A DNA stretch of 64,000 nt from Lacinutrix sp. Bg11-31 (GTDB lineage Bacteria > Bacteroidota > Bacteroidia > Flavobacteriales > Flavobacteriaceae). The notes below the pieces were generated by a model that had not been told where the DNA came from, searched no databases, and saw only the letters and a program-made list of their open reading frames with translations. Both the position numbers and the translations under genes were made by a program. Every line of letters begins with the position of its first letter. Positions within the stretch are counted from its first letter, which is position 1. Below, in pieces: positions 54,276 through 63,178 of this stretch. The stretch covers positions 186,001 to 250,000 of the forward strand of contig NZ_CP025118.1 in NCBI RefSeq assembly GCF_002831665.1. The letters run 5' to 3'.

Positions 54276-55112
54276 TTGGAAAACATAATCACCTATTTCG
54301 AAAATATACCTACACTGCATAGAAGTATTCTTCTAGTTGGAGGTATTACTTTATTCTGGCTATTAGAAGGCATTTTACCATTATTTAATTTCAAGTATAA
54401 AAAATGGAAGCATGCATTGCCTAACTTATTCTTTACGCTAACAACTATAATAATTAATTTCGCATTAGCCTTTGCTTTATTAGAAACTGCAGATTGGGTA
54501 ACTACAAATAACTTTGGTATTATTAATTGGCTTCCAGAAATGCCGTTTTGGTTATATGTAGTTTTAGGTGTTTTACTTTTAGATTTTGTAGGTGCTTATT
54601 TGGCGCATTTTACAGAACATAAAATTAGTGTGTTGTGGATGGTACATTTGGTACACCATAGCGATCATGAAGTAGATACAACTTCTGCAAATAGACACCA
54701 TCCTTTAGAAAGTGTTATTCGTTTTATATTCACCTTAGCAGGTGTTTTTATAATAGGTGCACCAATTGGTATTGTAATGCTATATCAATCTATGTCACTA
54801 ATATTTACACAGTTTACGCATGCCAATATTAAAATGCCAAAGCAGTTAGATAAACTATTAAGTTATATAATTGTGTCACCAGATATGCACAAAGTACACC
54901 ATCATTATAAGCTGCCATATACAGATTCTAATTACGGAAATATATTCTCAATATGGGATCGCATTTTTGGTACTTATATGCATTTAGATCGAACCGAAAT
55001 TGTTTACGGAGTAGATACGTTTCCAAATGCAGAAGAAAATGCAAGTTTAAAGCATCTTTTAAAACAACCTTTTCATAAATATAGAAAACCAACCAATCAA
55101 ATTACGAAATAG
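54276..55112 (+). CDS. Sterol desaturase/fatty acid hydroxylase family membrane enzyme
   Basis: 278 residues, four to five helices. Histidine clusters for the di-iron site are HFTEHK, HLVHHSDH, NRHHPLE and MHKVHHHYK, the full set of the fatty acid hydroxylase superfamily. It oxidises a lipid of unknown kind in the membrane. The likely start is a TTG at 54276 (ENIITYFENIPTLHRS follows); no ATG lies near and the N-terminus is needed for the first helix. A 208-bp gene-free stretch precedes it. Confidence 0.88.
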   Translation: MENIITYFENIPTLHRSILLVGGITLFWLLEGILPLFNFKYKKWKHALPNLFFTLTTIIINFALAFALLETADWVTTNNFGIINWLPEMPFWLYVVLGVLLLDFVGAYLAHFTEHKISVLWMVHLVHHSDHEVDTTSANRHHPLESVIRFIFTLAGVFIIGAPIGIVMLYQSMSLIFTQFTHANIKMPKQLDKLLSYIIVSPDMHKVHHHYKLPYTDSNYGNIFSIWDRIFGTYMHLDRTEIVYGVDTFPNAEENASLKHLLKQPFHKYRKPTNQITK

Positions 55113-55322
55113 AATATTTTTAAATTTTCACTCTAACGCTTTGTAAGTTGTTTATTATTTGTTTTCCGGTATAATCATTGTATAATAGTTAGTAATTAAA
55201 GCTATTTATTGGTTATATGATTGATTATCAGATAAAGTTGCAGTTAACCGAGTATATTATGCTTTTCGACTAAATTATCCTAATTTATATATCAAATACT
55301 AAGCTAAAAGTGCTATTTGCTT

Positions 55323-55330
55323 TACTTTTG
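55323..55330 (+). promoter_or_regulatory. Bacteroidota -7 box before repeat-bearing gene
   Basis: TACTTTTG fits TAnnTTTG, 60 bp before the start codon at 55391. Confidence 0.5.
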
Positions 55331-55390
55331 TACTCCCTGAAACTAATTGATTTTTAGCAAAATTCAATAAATTAGAAAAAAAAATCAGTC

Positions 55391-56395
55391 ATGAAAAACC
55401 TAAAAGTGCTAACCCTACTTTCATTTGCTTTACTTTCAAGCTTGTTTACCTATGGGCAACAACAAGCACTTACAAATATTCAAAAAAATATCAATAAAGA
55501 TGCAGCAGGTTTAGAGCAGTTGCTAAACTTTACATTAGATACATTAACACTTAAAAGTGATAAAAATATTTTGCGTGTTACTTTTTTAAGTCACGACGAA
55601 AAAGATTCTATAATTATAGATGTTGATGCGCCAGAAATTAAAATTCCTTTATATCACTTAAAAAAAGGAAGGTATACTATTGCTGTGTATAGAGAGGATA
55701 AAATTATTGCTCTAGGTGTAAAACGTGTAGAAGATATACCAAGACCTAAAAATGCTATTGATGATTTAGAAGAAAGTATTTTAAGATCTAGTTTAAGTGA
55801 AGAAGAGCAAATAGCTAGAAACATTAAGCCACTTAAGAAAAAACCACAAGTAACTAAAGAAGAAGATACTCGTGTTGCAGTTGTTAAGTCAAGAGAGAAG
55901 AAAGCAGATACTCGTGTTGAAGTTGTTAAGTCAAGAAAGAAGAAAAAGGATACTCGTGTTGCTGTTGTTGAGCCAAGTGAGAAGAAAGAAGATGCTCGTG
56001 ATGTTAAGTCAAGAGAGAAAAAAGAAGTAGATACTGCTGTTGCGGTTGCAAAACCTAGAGTAGCTAAAGAGGAAATAATAGCTAAAATACCAGCAAGAAC
56101 TCGTAAAGAAAAAGAAACAAGAGTGGTTTCTAATGTGAATAAAAAAAATGTGTTTGAAATAGCTGCCGAAAGAGAAGAGGCAAAAAGAATTGCACGACTT
56201 AAAAATGAAAAAGATAATCCTGTTGCTGAGGTAGTACAAAAAAGCCCAGAAAAGCAACCTACCACTTTAATAGAGGTTAAAAAGGTTACTTACAATCTTT
56301 CTCAACCAGATAACGATAAGACTATAGAAAAACAAACTCGTGAAGATTATAGAGCTAATAATCTACGTCCTAATGGAACACGATACGAAAACTAA
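55391..56395 (+). CDS. Secreted protein with 14-residue charged repeats
   Basis: 334 residues. Signal peptide ends at LFTYGQQ. Residues 25-130 are a small mixed fold (LRVTFLSHDEKDSIIIDVDA). About 159-227 hold five copies of DTRVAVVKSREKK-type units, strongly charged and probably helical or extended. The last part (NVFEIAAEREEAKRIARLKNE) is helical. No family recognised. The repeats could be a flexible linker or an interaction tail. Convergent with the NamZ-like gene, whose stop follows directly. Confidence 0.72.
   Translation: MKNLKVLTLLSFALLSSLFTYGQQQALTNIQKNINKDAAGLEQLLNFTLDTLTLKSDKNILRVTFLSHDEKDSIIIDVDAPEIKIPLYHLKKGRYTIAVYREDKIIALGVKRVEDIPRPKNAIDDLEESILRSSLSEEEQIARNIKPLKKKPQVTKEEDTRVAVVKSREKKADTRVEVVKSRKKKKDTRVAVVEPSEKKEDARDVKSREKKEVDTAVAVAKPRVAKEEIIAKIPARTRKEKETRVVSNVNKKNVFEIAAEREEAKRIARLKNEKDNPVAEVVQKSPEKQPTTLIEVKKVTYNLSQPDNDKTIEKQTREDYRANNLRPNGTRYEN
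55865..56071 (+). repeat. Tandem 42-bp coding repeat
   Basis: Units start at 55865, 55907, 55949, 55991 and 56030. The first three are 42 bp, the fourth 39 bp and the fifth is diverged. They encode DTRVAVVKSREKKA and variants, and similarity fades from first to last. Confidence 0.85.
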
Positions 56396-57706
56396 TTAAT
56401 AGAGTAAGTATTTAGCTCGCATTGCATTAAAACTATCTAAGCCATCTTTCCAGGTGGCTTTTATGTTTTCTATAGTTTCGCCAGCTTCAATTTGTTTCTG
56501 CAGTTGTTTTGTACCTGCAAGCTTTGTAAAAAAGCCATTAGATAAAAAGAACTTACTTTTATCACTCGTAGTATTATAAGCATTAATTAAGTGGCTTAAA
56601 TCTATCTCACCTAACTTTTGTTCTTTTGTTAGATTGTAACCATTGCAAGCCTTGTTTTCGTGCTTAGGGTACTTAGAACCAAAGTTAGGTTGCGGTGTAA
56701 AACTAAAATCAGATTTTGGTAAAAAAGGAGAGCCATAAATTTGAAACTGTAATTTGGTTCCTCGTCCAGCACTAACATTTGTACCTTCAAAAAAACAAAG
56801 ACTAGGATATAAATTTATAGCAATATCATTAGGTAAGTTTGGAGACGGTTTAATAGGTAGACTATAAGCGTAATTATGCGAATAGTTCTTCATTTTAATA
56901 ACCGTAAGTTCACATTTTATAGCGTTATCTAACCAACTTTCACCATTAATCATTTGTGCATATTCTCCAATCGTCATACCATGAACCACAGGAATAGGAT
57001 GCATGCCAATAAAACTCTTATGTTCTTTTTCTAGAATTGGCCCATCTACATAATGTCCATTTGGGTTTGGTCTATCTAAAATAATAACAGGAATATTAGC
57101 TTCAGCACAAGCTTCCATAACATAATGTAGCGAAGAAATGTAAGTGTAAAAACGTGCACCAACATCTTGTATATCGAAAACCACAACATCTAAATTTTTT
57201 AATTGGGCTGCAGAAGGCTTTTTGTTTTTCCCGTAGAGAGAAATTATAGGCAAGCCAGTTTTGGTATCTAAACCATCTTTAACAATTTCTCCAGCATCAG
57301 CTTTACCTCTAAAACCATGCTCTGGAGCAAATACTTTTTTAATATTTACTTTATTAGAAATTAAAGAATCTACTATATGAATGTATCTGTCATTATCAAG
57401 AGTACTTGATGAAGTAATTTTATCCTTAAAAATAACAGAAGTCTGGTTTGCCACAACACCAACACGCTTACCTTCTAAAAGCTTTAAATACGCTTCAGTC
57501 TGGTTTGCACCAATAATAACATCATTTTGTGTTTGATTTAGAATCTCATTACTAGCACCATCATTTTGTACAGTTGCTTCCGTTTTCTCATTTCTTACTT
57601 CAGCCTTCTTACCAATAGCATCAAACTTATTAGCCTTTCCACAAGAAATTCCTAAAAAAAGAAATAATAAAACTGTATTTTTACACCACATTAATTGTAC
57701 ACTCAT
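56396..57706 (-). CDS. DUF1343 / NamZ-like exo-muramidase lipoprotein
   Basis: About 436 residues from MSVQLMWCKNTVLLFLFLG, with lipobox LGISC. VGVVANQTSV, FAPEHGFRGKADAG, PIISLYGKNKKPSA, VVFDIQDVGARFYTYISSL and NPNGHYVDGP are the conserved blocks of DUF1343, for which NamZ enzymes that release N-acetylmuramic acid are known. Glu in PEHGFRG is a likely catalytic residue. Role: cell-wall recycling outside the cytoplasm. The frame is open 48 codons further but that part belongs to the divergent gene on +. Its start is only 7 bp from that of the permease gene. Confidence 0.88.
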   Translation of the reverse strand: MSVQLMWCKNTVLLFLFLGISCGKANKFDAIGKKAEVRNEKTEATVQNDGASNEILNQTQNDVIIGANQTEAYLKLLEGKRVGVVANQTSVIFKDKITSSSTLDNDRYIHIVDSLISNKVNIKKVFAPEHGFRGKADAGEIVKDGLDTKTGLPIISLYGKNKKPSAAQLKNLDVVVFDIQDVGARFYTYISSLHYVMEACAEANIPVIILDRPNPNGHYVDGPILEKEHKSFIGMHPIPVVHGMTIGEYAQMINGESWLDNAIKCELTVIKMKNYSHNYAYSLPIKPSPNLPNDIAINLYPSLCFFEGTNVSAGRGTKLQFQIYGSPFLPKSDFSFTPQPNFGSKYPKHENKACNGYNLTKEQKLGEIDLSHLINAYNTTSDKSKFFLSNGFFTKLAGTKQLQKQIEAGETIENIKATWKDGLDSFNAMRAKYLLY

Positions 57707-57713
57707 AACTTTT

Positions 57714-58952
57714 TTGAATTTCGAATATTTTATAGCAAAACGCATTATTGACAGTAAAGCGTATAAAAGTAGTATATCGGCACCAATAATAAAAATTGGA
57801 ATCGTAGCAATTGCTTTGGGAATTATTGTAATGATGATTGCAATTGCCACAGGAATCGGACTTCAACAAAAAATAAGAGATAAAGTAGTCGCTTTTAATG
57901 GGCATATAAACATTACCAATTACGACACTAATAATTCTCAAGAAAGCGAAAATCCAATATCTATAAATCAAGATTTTTATCCAGATTTTAGTAGTGTACA
58001 AGGCATAAAACACCTTCAAGGTGTTGCAACAAAACACGCTATATTTAGGCAGCCGGATACTTTCGAGAGTGTTGTAATAAAAGGAGTTGGAGCAGATTAC
58101 GATTGGCAATATCTAGAAGAATACTTAGTAGAAGGTGTCTTGCCAGACTTTACACAAAAACGAAATGAAGACCTTTTAATATCTCAATACTTTGCAAAAA
58201 GACTAAAGCTAAAAATTGGAGATACAGTAAACGCTTACTTTTTAAGAGAAGATATCTCTAAGCCTCCAAGAATTTTGCCATATAAAATTATAGGTATTTA
58301 CAACTCAGGTTTTAAAGAATTCGACCAATTGTTTGCCATTGGAGACATCAAGCACATTCAACGTTTAAATAAATGGGAGCCAGACCAAATAGGCAATTTT
58401 GAAGTTTTTATAGACGATTTCGATGCTATAGACCAAAAAACAAAAGCCATTTTTCAAGAAACGCCCTCAACATTAAACGTAGAATCGGTAAAGCAAAAAT
58501 TCGGGATGGTATTCGAGTGGATTGGTATTTTCGATAAAAATATTATTGGTATCATTGGTATCATGATTATAGTTGCAGGCATTAACATGATAACCGCATT
58601 ACTAGTCCTAATACTCGAGCGCACACAAATGATTGGTATACTAAAAGCACTAGGAAGCAGCAGTAATAGCGTAAGAAAAATATTTGTTTACAACGCAACC
58701 TATCTTATAATTAAAGGTTTGTTTTGGGGAAATCTAATAGGTTTAAGTCTGTTATTTGCTCAAAAGTATTTTGGCTTTCTAAGCTTCCCAAACCCAGAGC
58801 AATATTACATGACCACCATTCCAGTATACATAAGTCTCGACTATATTATACTATTAAACATCGGCACATTTGTACTCTGCTTGGCAATGTTGCTAATCCC
58901 ATCGTACATTATCACTAAAATTTCTCCAGTAAAAGCCATTCGTTTCGAGTAG
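57714..58952 (+). CDS. LolC/E-type ABC transporter permease (FtsX-like)
   Basis: 412 residues from a TTG start (NFEYFIAKRIIDSKAYKS follows). A first helix at about 24-50 (PIIKIGIVAIALGIIVMMIA), a large periplasmic domain, and three C-terminal helices with the FtsX signature AGINMITALLVLILERTQMIGILKALG (read in parts). The family extracts lipoproteins from the inner membrane or exports lipids, together with an ATPase not encoded here. Divergent from the NamZ-like gene with a 7-bp gap. Confidence 0.88.
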   Translation: MNFEYFIAKRIIDSKAYKSSISAPIIKIGIVAIALGIIVMMIAIATGIGLQQKIRDKVVAFNGHINITNYDTNNSQESENPISINQDFYPDFSSVQGIKHLQGVATKHAIFRQPDTFESVVIKGVGADYDWQYLEEYLVEGVLPDFTQKRNEDLLISQYFAKRLKLKIGDTVNAYFLREDISKPPRILPYKIIGIYNSGFKEFDQLFAIGDIKHIQRLNKWEPDQIGNFEVFIDDFDAIDQKTKAIFQETPSTLNVESVKQKFGMVFEWIGIFDKNIIGIIGIMIIVAGINMITALLVLILERTQMIGILKALGSSSNSVRKIFVYNATYLIIKGLFWGNLIGLSLLFAQKYFGFLSFPNPEQYYMTTIPVYISLDYIILLNIGTFVLCLAMLLIPSYIITKISPVKAIRFE

Positions 58953-58960
58953 CATGTTTT

Positions 58961-59043
58961 GGGCGTTACCTAAAGGTCGCGCTTTCCGCTATATCTTTTT
59001 TGCTTTTAATGGCAAAAAAGGATGCCGCATCAATCCCTAACGC
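58961..59043 (-). repeat. Structured dispersed element, copy 2
   Basis: On the minus strand TTAGGGATTGATGCGGCATC, a stem from TTTTTTGC and GCAAAAAA, then ATAGCGGAAAGCGCGAC and GGTAACGCCC. Same landmarks as 3887-3994 and 30302-30361. It lies in the 250-bp gap after the permease gene. Confidence 0.6.
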
Positions 59044-59168
59044 AGGCTTATTAATTATGTTTAGTCATTTAAACCTGAAATTTTGGTTAGTTTAAGCCTT
59101 AATTACAGTGGCGCTAAGCTTTACTTAAAATGAACGTTAAAAGAAACAAAAGTATATTTCCATTTTAG

Positions 59169-59176
59169 TACTTTTG
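59169..59176 (+). promoter_or_regulatory. Bacteroidota -7 box before cysteine-synthase-type gene
   Basis: TACTTTTG fits TAnnTTTG, 28 bp before the start codon at 59205. Confidence 0.55.
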
Positions 59177-59204
59177 CAAAAGAAAAAGTAAAATAAAAAA
59201 AAGC

Positions 59205-60185
59205 ATGCAATACGCAGAAAATATCCTTGAAACTATAGGAAACACACCACTAGTAAAAATAAACAAACTTACAGCAGAGTTACCATGTTTGGTACTCTCT
59301 AAATACGAAACCTTTAACCCAGGAAACTCGGTAAAAGATCGTATGGCATTACAAATGATTGAGGATGCCGAAGCAGATGGTAGATTAAAACCAGGAGGAA
59401 CAATTATAGAAGGAACCTCTGGAAATACAGGAATGGGATTAGCATTAGCAGCAATTATAAAAGGCTACAAATGTATTTTTGTAATGGCAGATAAGCAGTC
59501 CAAAGAAAAAGTAGATATCTTAAAAGCAGTAGGAGCAGAAGTAGTAGTTTGCCCAACAGCAGTAGAACCAGACGATCCAAGATCGTACTACTCGGTATCT
59601 AAACGTTTAGGCGAAGAAACACCAAACTCATGGTACGTAAACCAATACGATAACCCAAGTAATGCAAAAGCACATTACCAAAGTACAGGACCAGAAATAT
59701 GGAAACAGACAGATGGTAAAATAACACACTTTGTAGTTGGAGTAGGAACAGGAGGAACAATCTCTGGAGTTGGTAAATATTTAAAAGAACAAAATCCAAA
59801 TATTAAAATTTGGGGAATAGACACTTACGGTTCAGTATTTAAAAAATACCACGAAACAGGAGTTTTCGACGAAAAAGAAATCTATCCATACGTAACCGAA
59901 GGTATTGGAGAAGACATTTTACCAAAAAATGTAGACTTCGATATTATCGATGGTTTTACTAAGGTAACAGATAAAGATGCTGCAGTTTACACACAGCGTT
60001 TAAGTAAAGAAGAAGGTATGTTTTTAGGTAATTCTGCTGGTGCAGCAATTAAAGGTGTGTTACAATTAAAAGAACACTTTACTAAAGACGATGTTGTTGT
60101 TGTATTGTTTCACGATCATGGTTCACGTTATGTAGGTAAAATGTTTAACGACGATTGGATGCGTAAAATGGGTTATATAGAGTAA
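59205..60185 (+). CDS. PLP-dependent cystathionine beta-synthase/cysteine synthase
   Basis: 326 residues, fold type II. The PLP lysine is in NPGNSVKDRM (Lys44), the phosphate loop is GTGGTISG, and EGTSGNTGMGLA binds the substrate carboxylate. VTEGIGEDILPKNVDFDIIDG resembles the core of cystathionine beta-synthases more than CysK, but the regulatory CBS pair is missing. It makes cysteine or cystathionine from serine-type substrates; which one cannot be decided here. A single-gene unit with its own promoter and a terminator at 60269. Confidence 0.88.
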   Translation: MQYAENILETIGNTPLVKINKLTAELPCLVLSKYETFNPGNSVKDRMALQMIEDAEADGRLKPGGTIIEGTSGNTGMGLALAAIIKGYKCIFVMADKQSKEKVDILKAVGAEVVVCPTAVEPDDPRSYYSVSKRLGEETPNSWYVNQYDNPSNAKAHYQSTGPEIWKQTDGKITHFVVGVGTGGTISGVGKYLKEQNPNIKIWGIDTYGSVFKKYHETGVFDEKEIYPYVTEGIGEDILPKNVDFDIIDGFTKVTDKDAAVYTQRLSKEEGMFLGNSAGAAIKGVLQLKEHFTKDDVVVVLFHDHGSRYVGKMFNDDWMRKMGYIE

Positions 60186-60187
60186 AC

Positions 60188-60219
60188 GTCATTGCGAGGA
60201 CGAAGGACGTGGCAATCTC
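60188..60219. repeat. REP-like element, family 2
   Basis: GTCATTGCGAGGACGAAGGA then CGTGGCAATCTC, with ATTGC/GCAAT inverted ends. Fullest of three copies (49299, 53467). Confidence 0.65.
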
Positions 60220-60268
60220 TTTATCGCTTTAACAGAATAAAAAAAGGAATCTCATAATAAAAAAGCAA

Positions 60269-60296
60269 AAAGCACAGTTTTAAAACTGTGCTTTTT
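60269..60296. terminator. Bidirectional terminator
   Basis: AAAAGCACAGTTTT and its exact complement form a perfect 28-bp palindrome with T-run on + and A-run for -. It ends the PLP enzyme gene and the convergent TPR gene. Confidence 0.9.
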
Positions 60297-60301
60297 TTGT
60301 T

Positions 60302-61429
60302 TCATCTTCTTGAGCTTAAATCGGCATTTACCTTTTCGTTAAGAACTTGAATCACCGTTTTTTTTAACTCATCATAGTCAAAATTCTCATCAAATTTATA
60401 TGGTAAAGATGTGTGCGTTCCATTGATTTCCATTCCAAGATTATATTTTGGTTCGCCTGATTTAACAGGATTGGGTGCGTTTTCCATCTGGATGGTAATT
60501 TTAGCTTTTCCATTTTCGTTTAACACATAAAAAACATGCTTATAAAAATATTTATTTTCTTTTACAGCAAAGTATTCCATAGCATGTACTCTTTTGTCTT
60601 TCCAAATGAATTTGTCTAAGCAAAACCATTTTTTTCGATAGACATTTAATGTGTCTTTGGAGTAGTTTTCATATAATCTCTGTTTATATGTTTCAGCTTT
60701 TTTATATTCCTTTTTAGCATAATAAACTTGTATAATTTCAGAATAATAACCAAAACCTTTAGGGCGTAATTCGTTTAGTTCTTTAAATGCAATTAGTGCT
60801 TTGTCGTATTCCTTAGATAACAGTTCGTGATTTGCAATATTTTTAATAAGATTAATATAAGATTCTGAATCTTTTGAGATATTATCCTTTGCAATATAAA
60901 AAGATTTGATTGCGTTTTTTATGTCATTTTTCATCAAATAAACCAAAGGAATCTGTGTAAATATATAATCAGGAGGATTTTCTTTTTTTATTGCAGATTT
61001 ATAAAGGCTAAGAGCTTTGTCTGACCTACCTAAAAAGCAATATGAATTTCCAAGCGCACCTAAATAACTGCTTTCATTTGGGTTTAATTTAATTGCTTTT
61101 TTTAATAATTTAATAGCAGTAGAAAACTTCCTTTTATAATTATAGTAAACACCTTTGCTGAAAAAAGTATCTGGATCTGTTTTATCTTTTTTTATAGATA
61201 AGTCTATTAATTTTAAGAAATTATTATAATCAGATTTGCTATAATATGTCATTCCAACATAATAAACAGCTTTTGCTGAATAGTTTTTTACATTACCAGA
61301 ATATTCAGATATAATCTTGTCATATTGTTTGTTTTCATATAGCGTTTTTATAGTATTTGTAAAGTCTTCTTGTGTATAGCCAACAAGACTTGTTAAACCA
61401 ATCAATACTATAATAATAATTTTATTCAT
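60302..61429 (-). CDS. Secreted TPR protein
   Basis: 375 residues. Signal peptide MNKIIIIVLIGLTSLVGYTQ. Residues 30-250 are TPR repeats (KAVYYVGMTYYSKSDYNNF, AIKLLKKAIKLNPNESSYLG). The last 100 residues (YFAVKENKYFYKHVFYVLNENG) form a small beta-rich domain without a name. Upstream of it lies copy B of the dispersed element (61453-61540), the same kind that precedes the cassette lipoprotein gene at 29365. Confidence 0.78.
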   Translation of the reverse strand: MNKIIIIVLIGLTSLVGYTQEDFTNTIKTLYENKQYDKIISEYSGNVKNYSAKAVYYVGMTYYSKSDYNNFLKLIDLSIKKDKTDPDTFFSKGVYYNYKRKFSTAIKLLKKAIKLNPNESSYLGALGNSYCFLGRSDKALSLYKSAIKKENPPDYIFTQIPLVYLMKNDIKNAIKSFYIAKDNISKDSESYINLIKNIANHELLSKEYDKALIAFKELNELRPKGFGYYSEIIQVYYAKKEYKKAETYKQRLYENYSKDTLNVYRKKWFCLDKFIWKDKRVHAMEYFAVKENKYFYKHVFYVLNENGKAKITIQMENAPNPVKSGEPKYNLGMEINGTHTSLPYKFDENFDYDELKKTVIQVLNEKVNADLSSRR

Positions 61430-61452
61430 GCTCGTTTTTAATTACACACAAT

Positions 61453-61540
61453 GTCTCGTTGATATAAAATCGTTTCAATGTTTTATATCATACGTTAAAC
61501 GAAGTTAGTAGAAAAAAATGACAAAGTCAAGTTTGTAATG
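61453..61540 (-). repeat. Upstream dispersed element, copy B
   Basis: Same hairpin (GATATAAAA with TTTTATATC, identical 11-base loop) and same following blocks (ACGTTAAACGAAGTT, ACAAAGTCAAGTT) as 30065-30150. It ends 24 bp before the TPR gene start. Confidence 0.7.
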
Positions 61541-61568
61541 CTAAAGAAAACAGCTATTTAAATGGGAA

Positions 61569-63017
61569 TTATATGTCTTTCTTCGTTAAGCATCTTCCTC
61601 TAGGTTCATCACCTTCCTTAAGTACAATTTCAGAATGTAGAAACTTAGCAGCTTCTGCAGAACCTTTTACTTTAGAAGCACTACGTTCTAGCATTTCTAA
61701 TTCAAATGTAGTTAATACGCTTTGCCTCACTCCAGCTTTTCTCCATTGAGATAATGGTCTACATTCTCTTGAGATTCCTCGAGCCAATGCCAGCGCATCT
61801 AGCAAAGCCTGATTTGCACCTTGTCCTTTAAATGGGCTCATAGGATGAGCTGCATCTCCTATTAGAGTTACTGGTCCAGCTTTATCTAATAATTCTATAT
61901 CTAGTAATTCTCGATCGTATACAGGATAACCAGAAATTTGAGCTTCTAGTGTTGCTGCAACAATTTGCGGAATGGGATCGTGCCATTGTGTTCTTTTAGA
62001 TGCTTCTTCTTTTAGAGCTTTAGGTCCTATAGCACTCAACGCTTTTGCTTTCTTTTCTGTTATTGGAAAACTAAGTTGCCACATTATTGAGTTATTGTTA
62101 TAAGGCATCATATAAATGCGCTCATTACCATTAGCGGTTTGAAATACCGTTTCCGAGTCTAGCAAAGGACTATCAAGTCCATCGAGAGTATCTAAAGGAC
62201 AAATACCTAATATTACAATACAATCTAGGTAACGTAATGGGTTAATAGCCTCACCAATTAACAATTTTCTTACAGTACTTCGAATACCATCGGCTCCAAC
62301 CACAAGGTCTGCCTTAGCGATTTTTAATTTCCCATCTACTTTAAAACTTAAATCAACACTTTCTCCTTTAGACTCCTTAAAATCTACTAATTGATGTCCC
62401 CAATTTACCATATTATGTCCACCGAGTTGTTCAAGTAGCGCTAAACGTAAAGATTGTCGTGCAATATGTACATTTGTGCGCTTCGAAGATTTTTTATCAC
62501 CAGACTGTATCCACTTTCTCATTCCCCATTCACCAATAACTTTTCCTTCTGTAGTATGAACCACATGTCTTGTTGAAATTACACCTTCTTTTAGCGCAAA
62601 AACACCTAATCCTTTAATAGCTTTACTGGCTTGTTGTAAGGTGAGGCCGTAACCTTGAGATCGTGCTTCGAAGTTATTATCGCGCTCATAAAGAGTAAAA
62701 GGAATGCCACGATGTAAACAAGCTACAGCTAAAGCTACTCCTCCAATACCACCACCAATAATAGCAACATGAGGATGGTTTTCTGTATCTGCTACAGGAT
62801 GACTAGTAGATGCAACTAAGCCAGATCCTTTACAATTTAAACATGAATATAAGCTTCCTTTTGGGCGAACAGGTGCTTTTTTAACACTATTTGTTTTTTC
62901 AAATAATCTTAATGCCTCCTGATAGTTGAGTCGTGCTTTTTTGCGTAATTTTCGTCTCTTTTTGCCACGCCCTTTACATTCCTTACATATATTCCAGATA
63001 GCCTCTTTGTTTTTCAT
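61569..63017 (-). CDS. FAD-dependent monooxygenase with DnaJ-like zinc motifs
   Basis: 482 residues. Residues 11-18 (CKECKGRG) and 59-66 (CLNCKGSG) are CxxCxGxG motifs as in the DnaJ zinc finger, giving four cysteines for one zinc. From residue 84 a class A flavin monooxygenase follows: AIIGGGIGGVALA (FAD loop, 88-93), VVGADGIRSTVRKLL (DG motif) and LIGDAAHPMSPFKGQGANQAL (GD motif). It would hydroxylate an aromatic or similar compound. A zinc module in front of this enzyme type is unusual to me. No pathway genes are adjacent. Confidence 0.82.
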   Translation of the reverse strand: MKNKEAIWNICKECKGRGKKRRKLRKKARLNYQEALRLFEKTNSVKKAPVRPKGSLYSCLNCKGSGLVASTSHPVADTENHPHVAIIGGGIGGVALAVACLHRGIPFTLYERDNNFEARSQGYGLTLQQASKAIKGLGVFALKEGVISTRHVVHTTEGKVIGEWGMRKWIQSGDKKSSKRTNVHIARQSLRLALLEQLGGHNMVNWGHQLVDFKESKGESVDLSFKVDGKLKIAKADLVVGADGIRSTVRKLLIGEAINPLRYLDCIVILGICPLDTLDGLDSPLLDSETVFQTANGNERIYMMPYNNNSIMWQLSFPITEKKAKALSAIGPKALKEEASKRTQWHDPIPQIVAATLEAQISGYPVYDRELLDIELLDKAGPVTLIGDAAHPMSPFKGQGANQALLDALALARGISRECRPLSQWRKAGVRQSVLTTFELEMLERSASKVKGSAEAAKFLHSEIVLKEGDEPRGRCLTKKDI

Positions 63018-63178
63018 CTTTATTATTTAACCAAATATCAATGTTGTTGTGTGTAAAATGTTTTGTGTTTGTGTGCTAAGATTTTTCTGAGGGAAAATCA
63101 GGCGTAATAAAAGAGGGACAACCTTTCGTTATGCCCAAAATAGTAATTATTTTTATAGATTGTTGTGCAACGTTTTTA

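Noticed and set aside
55654..56265. 203-codon Ser/Phe-rich frame on -
   Set aside because: A shadow of the charged 14-residue repeats coded on +, with no start context or family.
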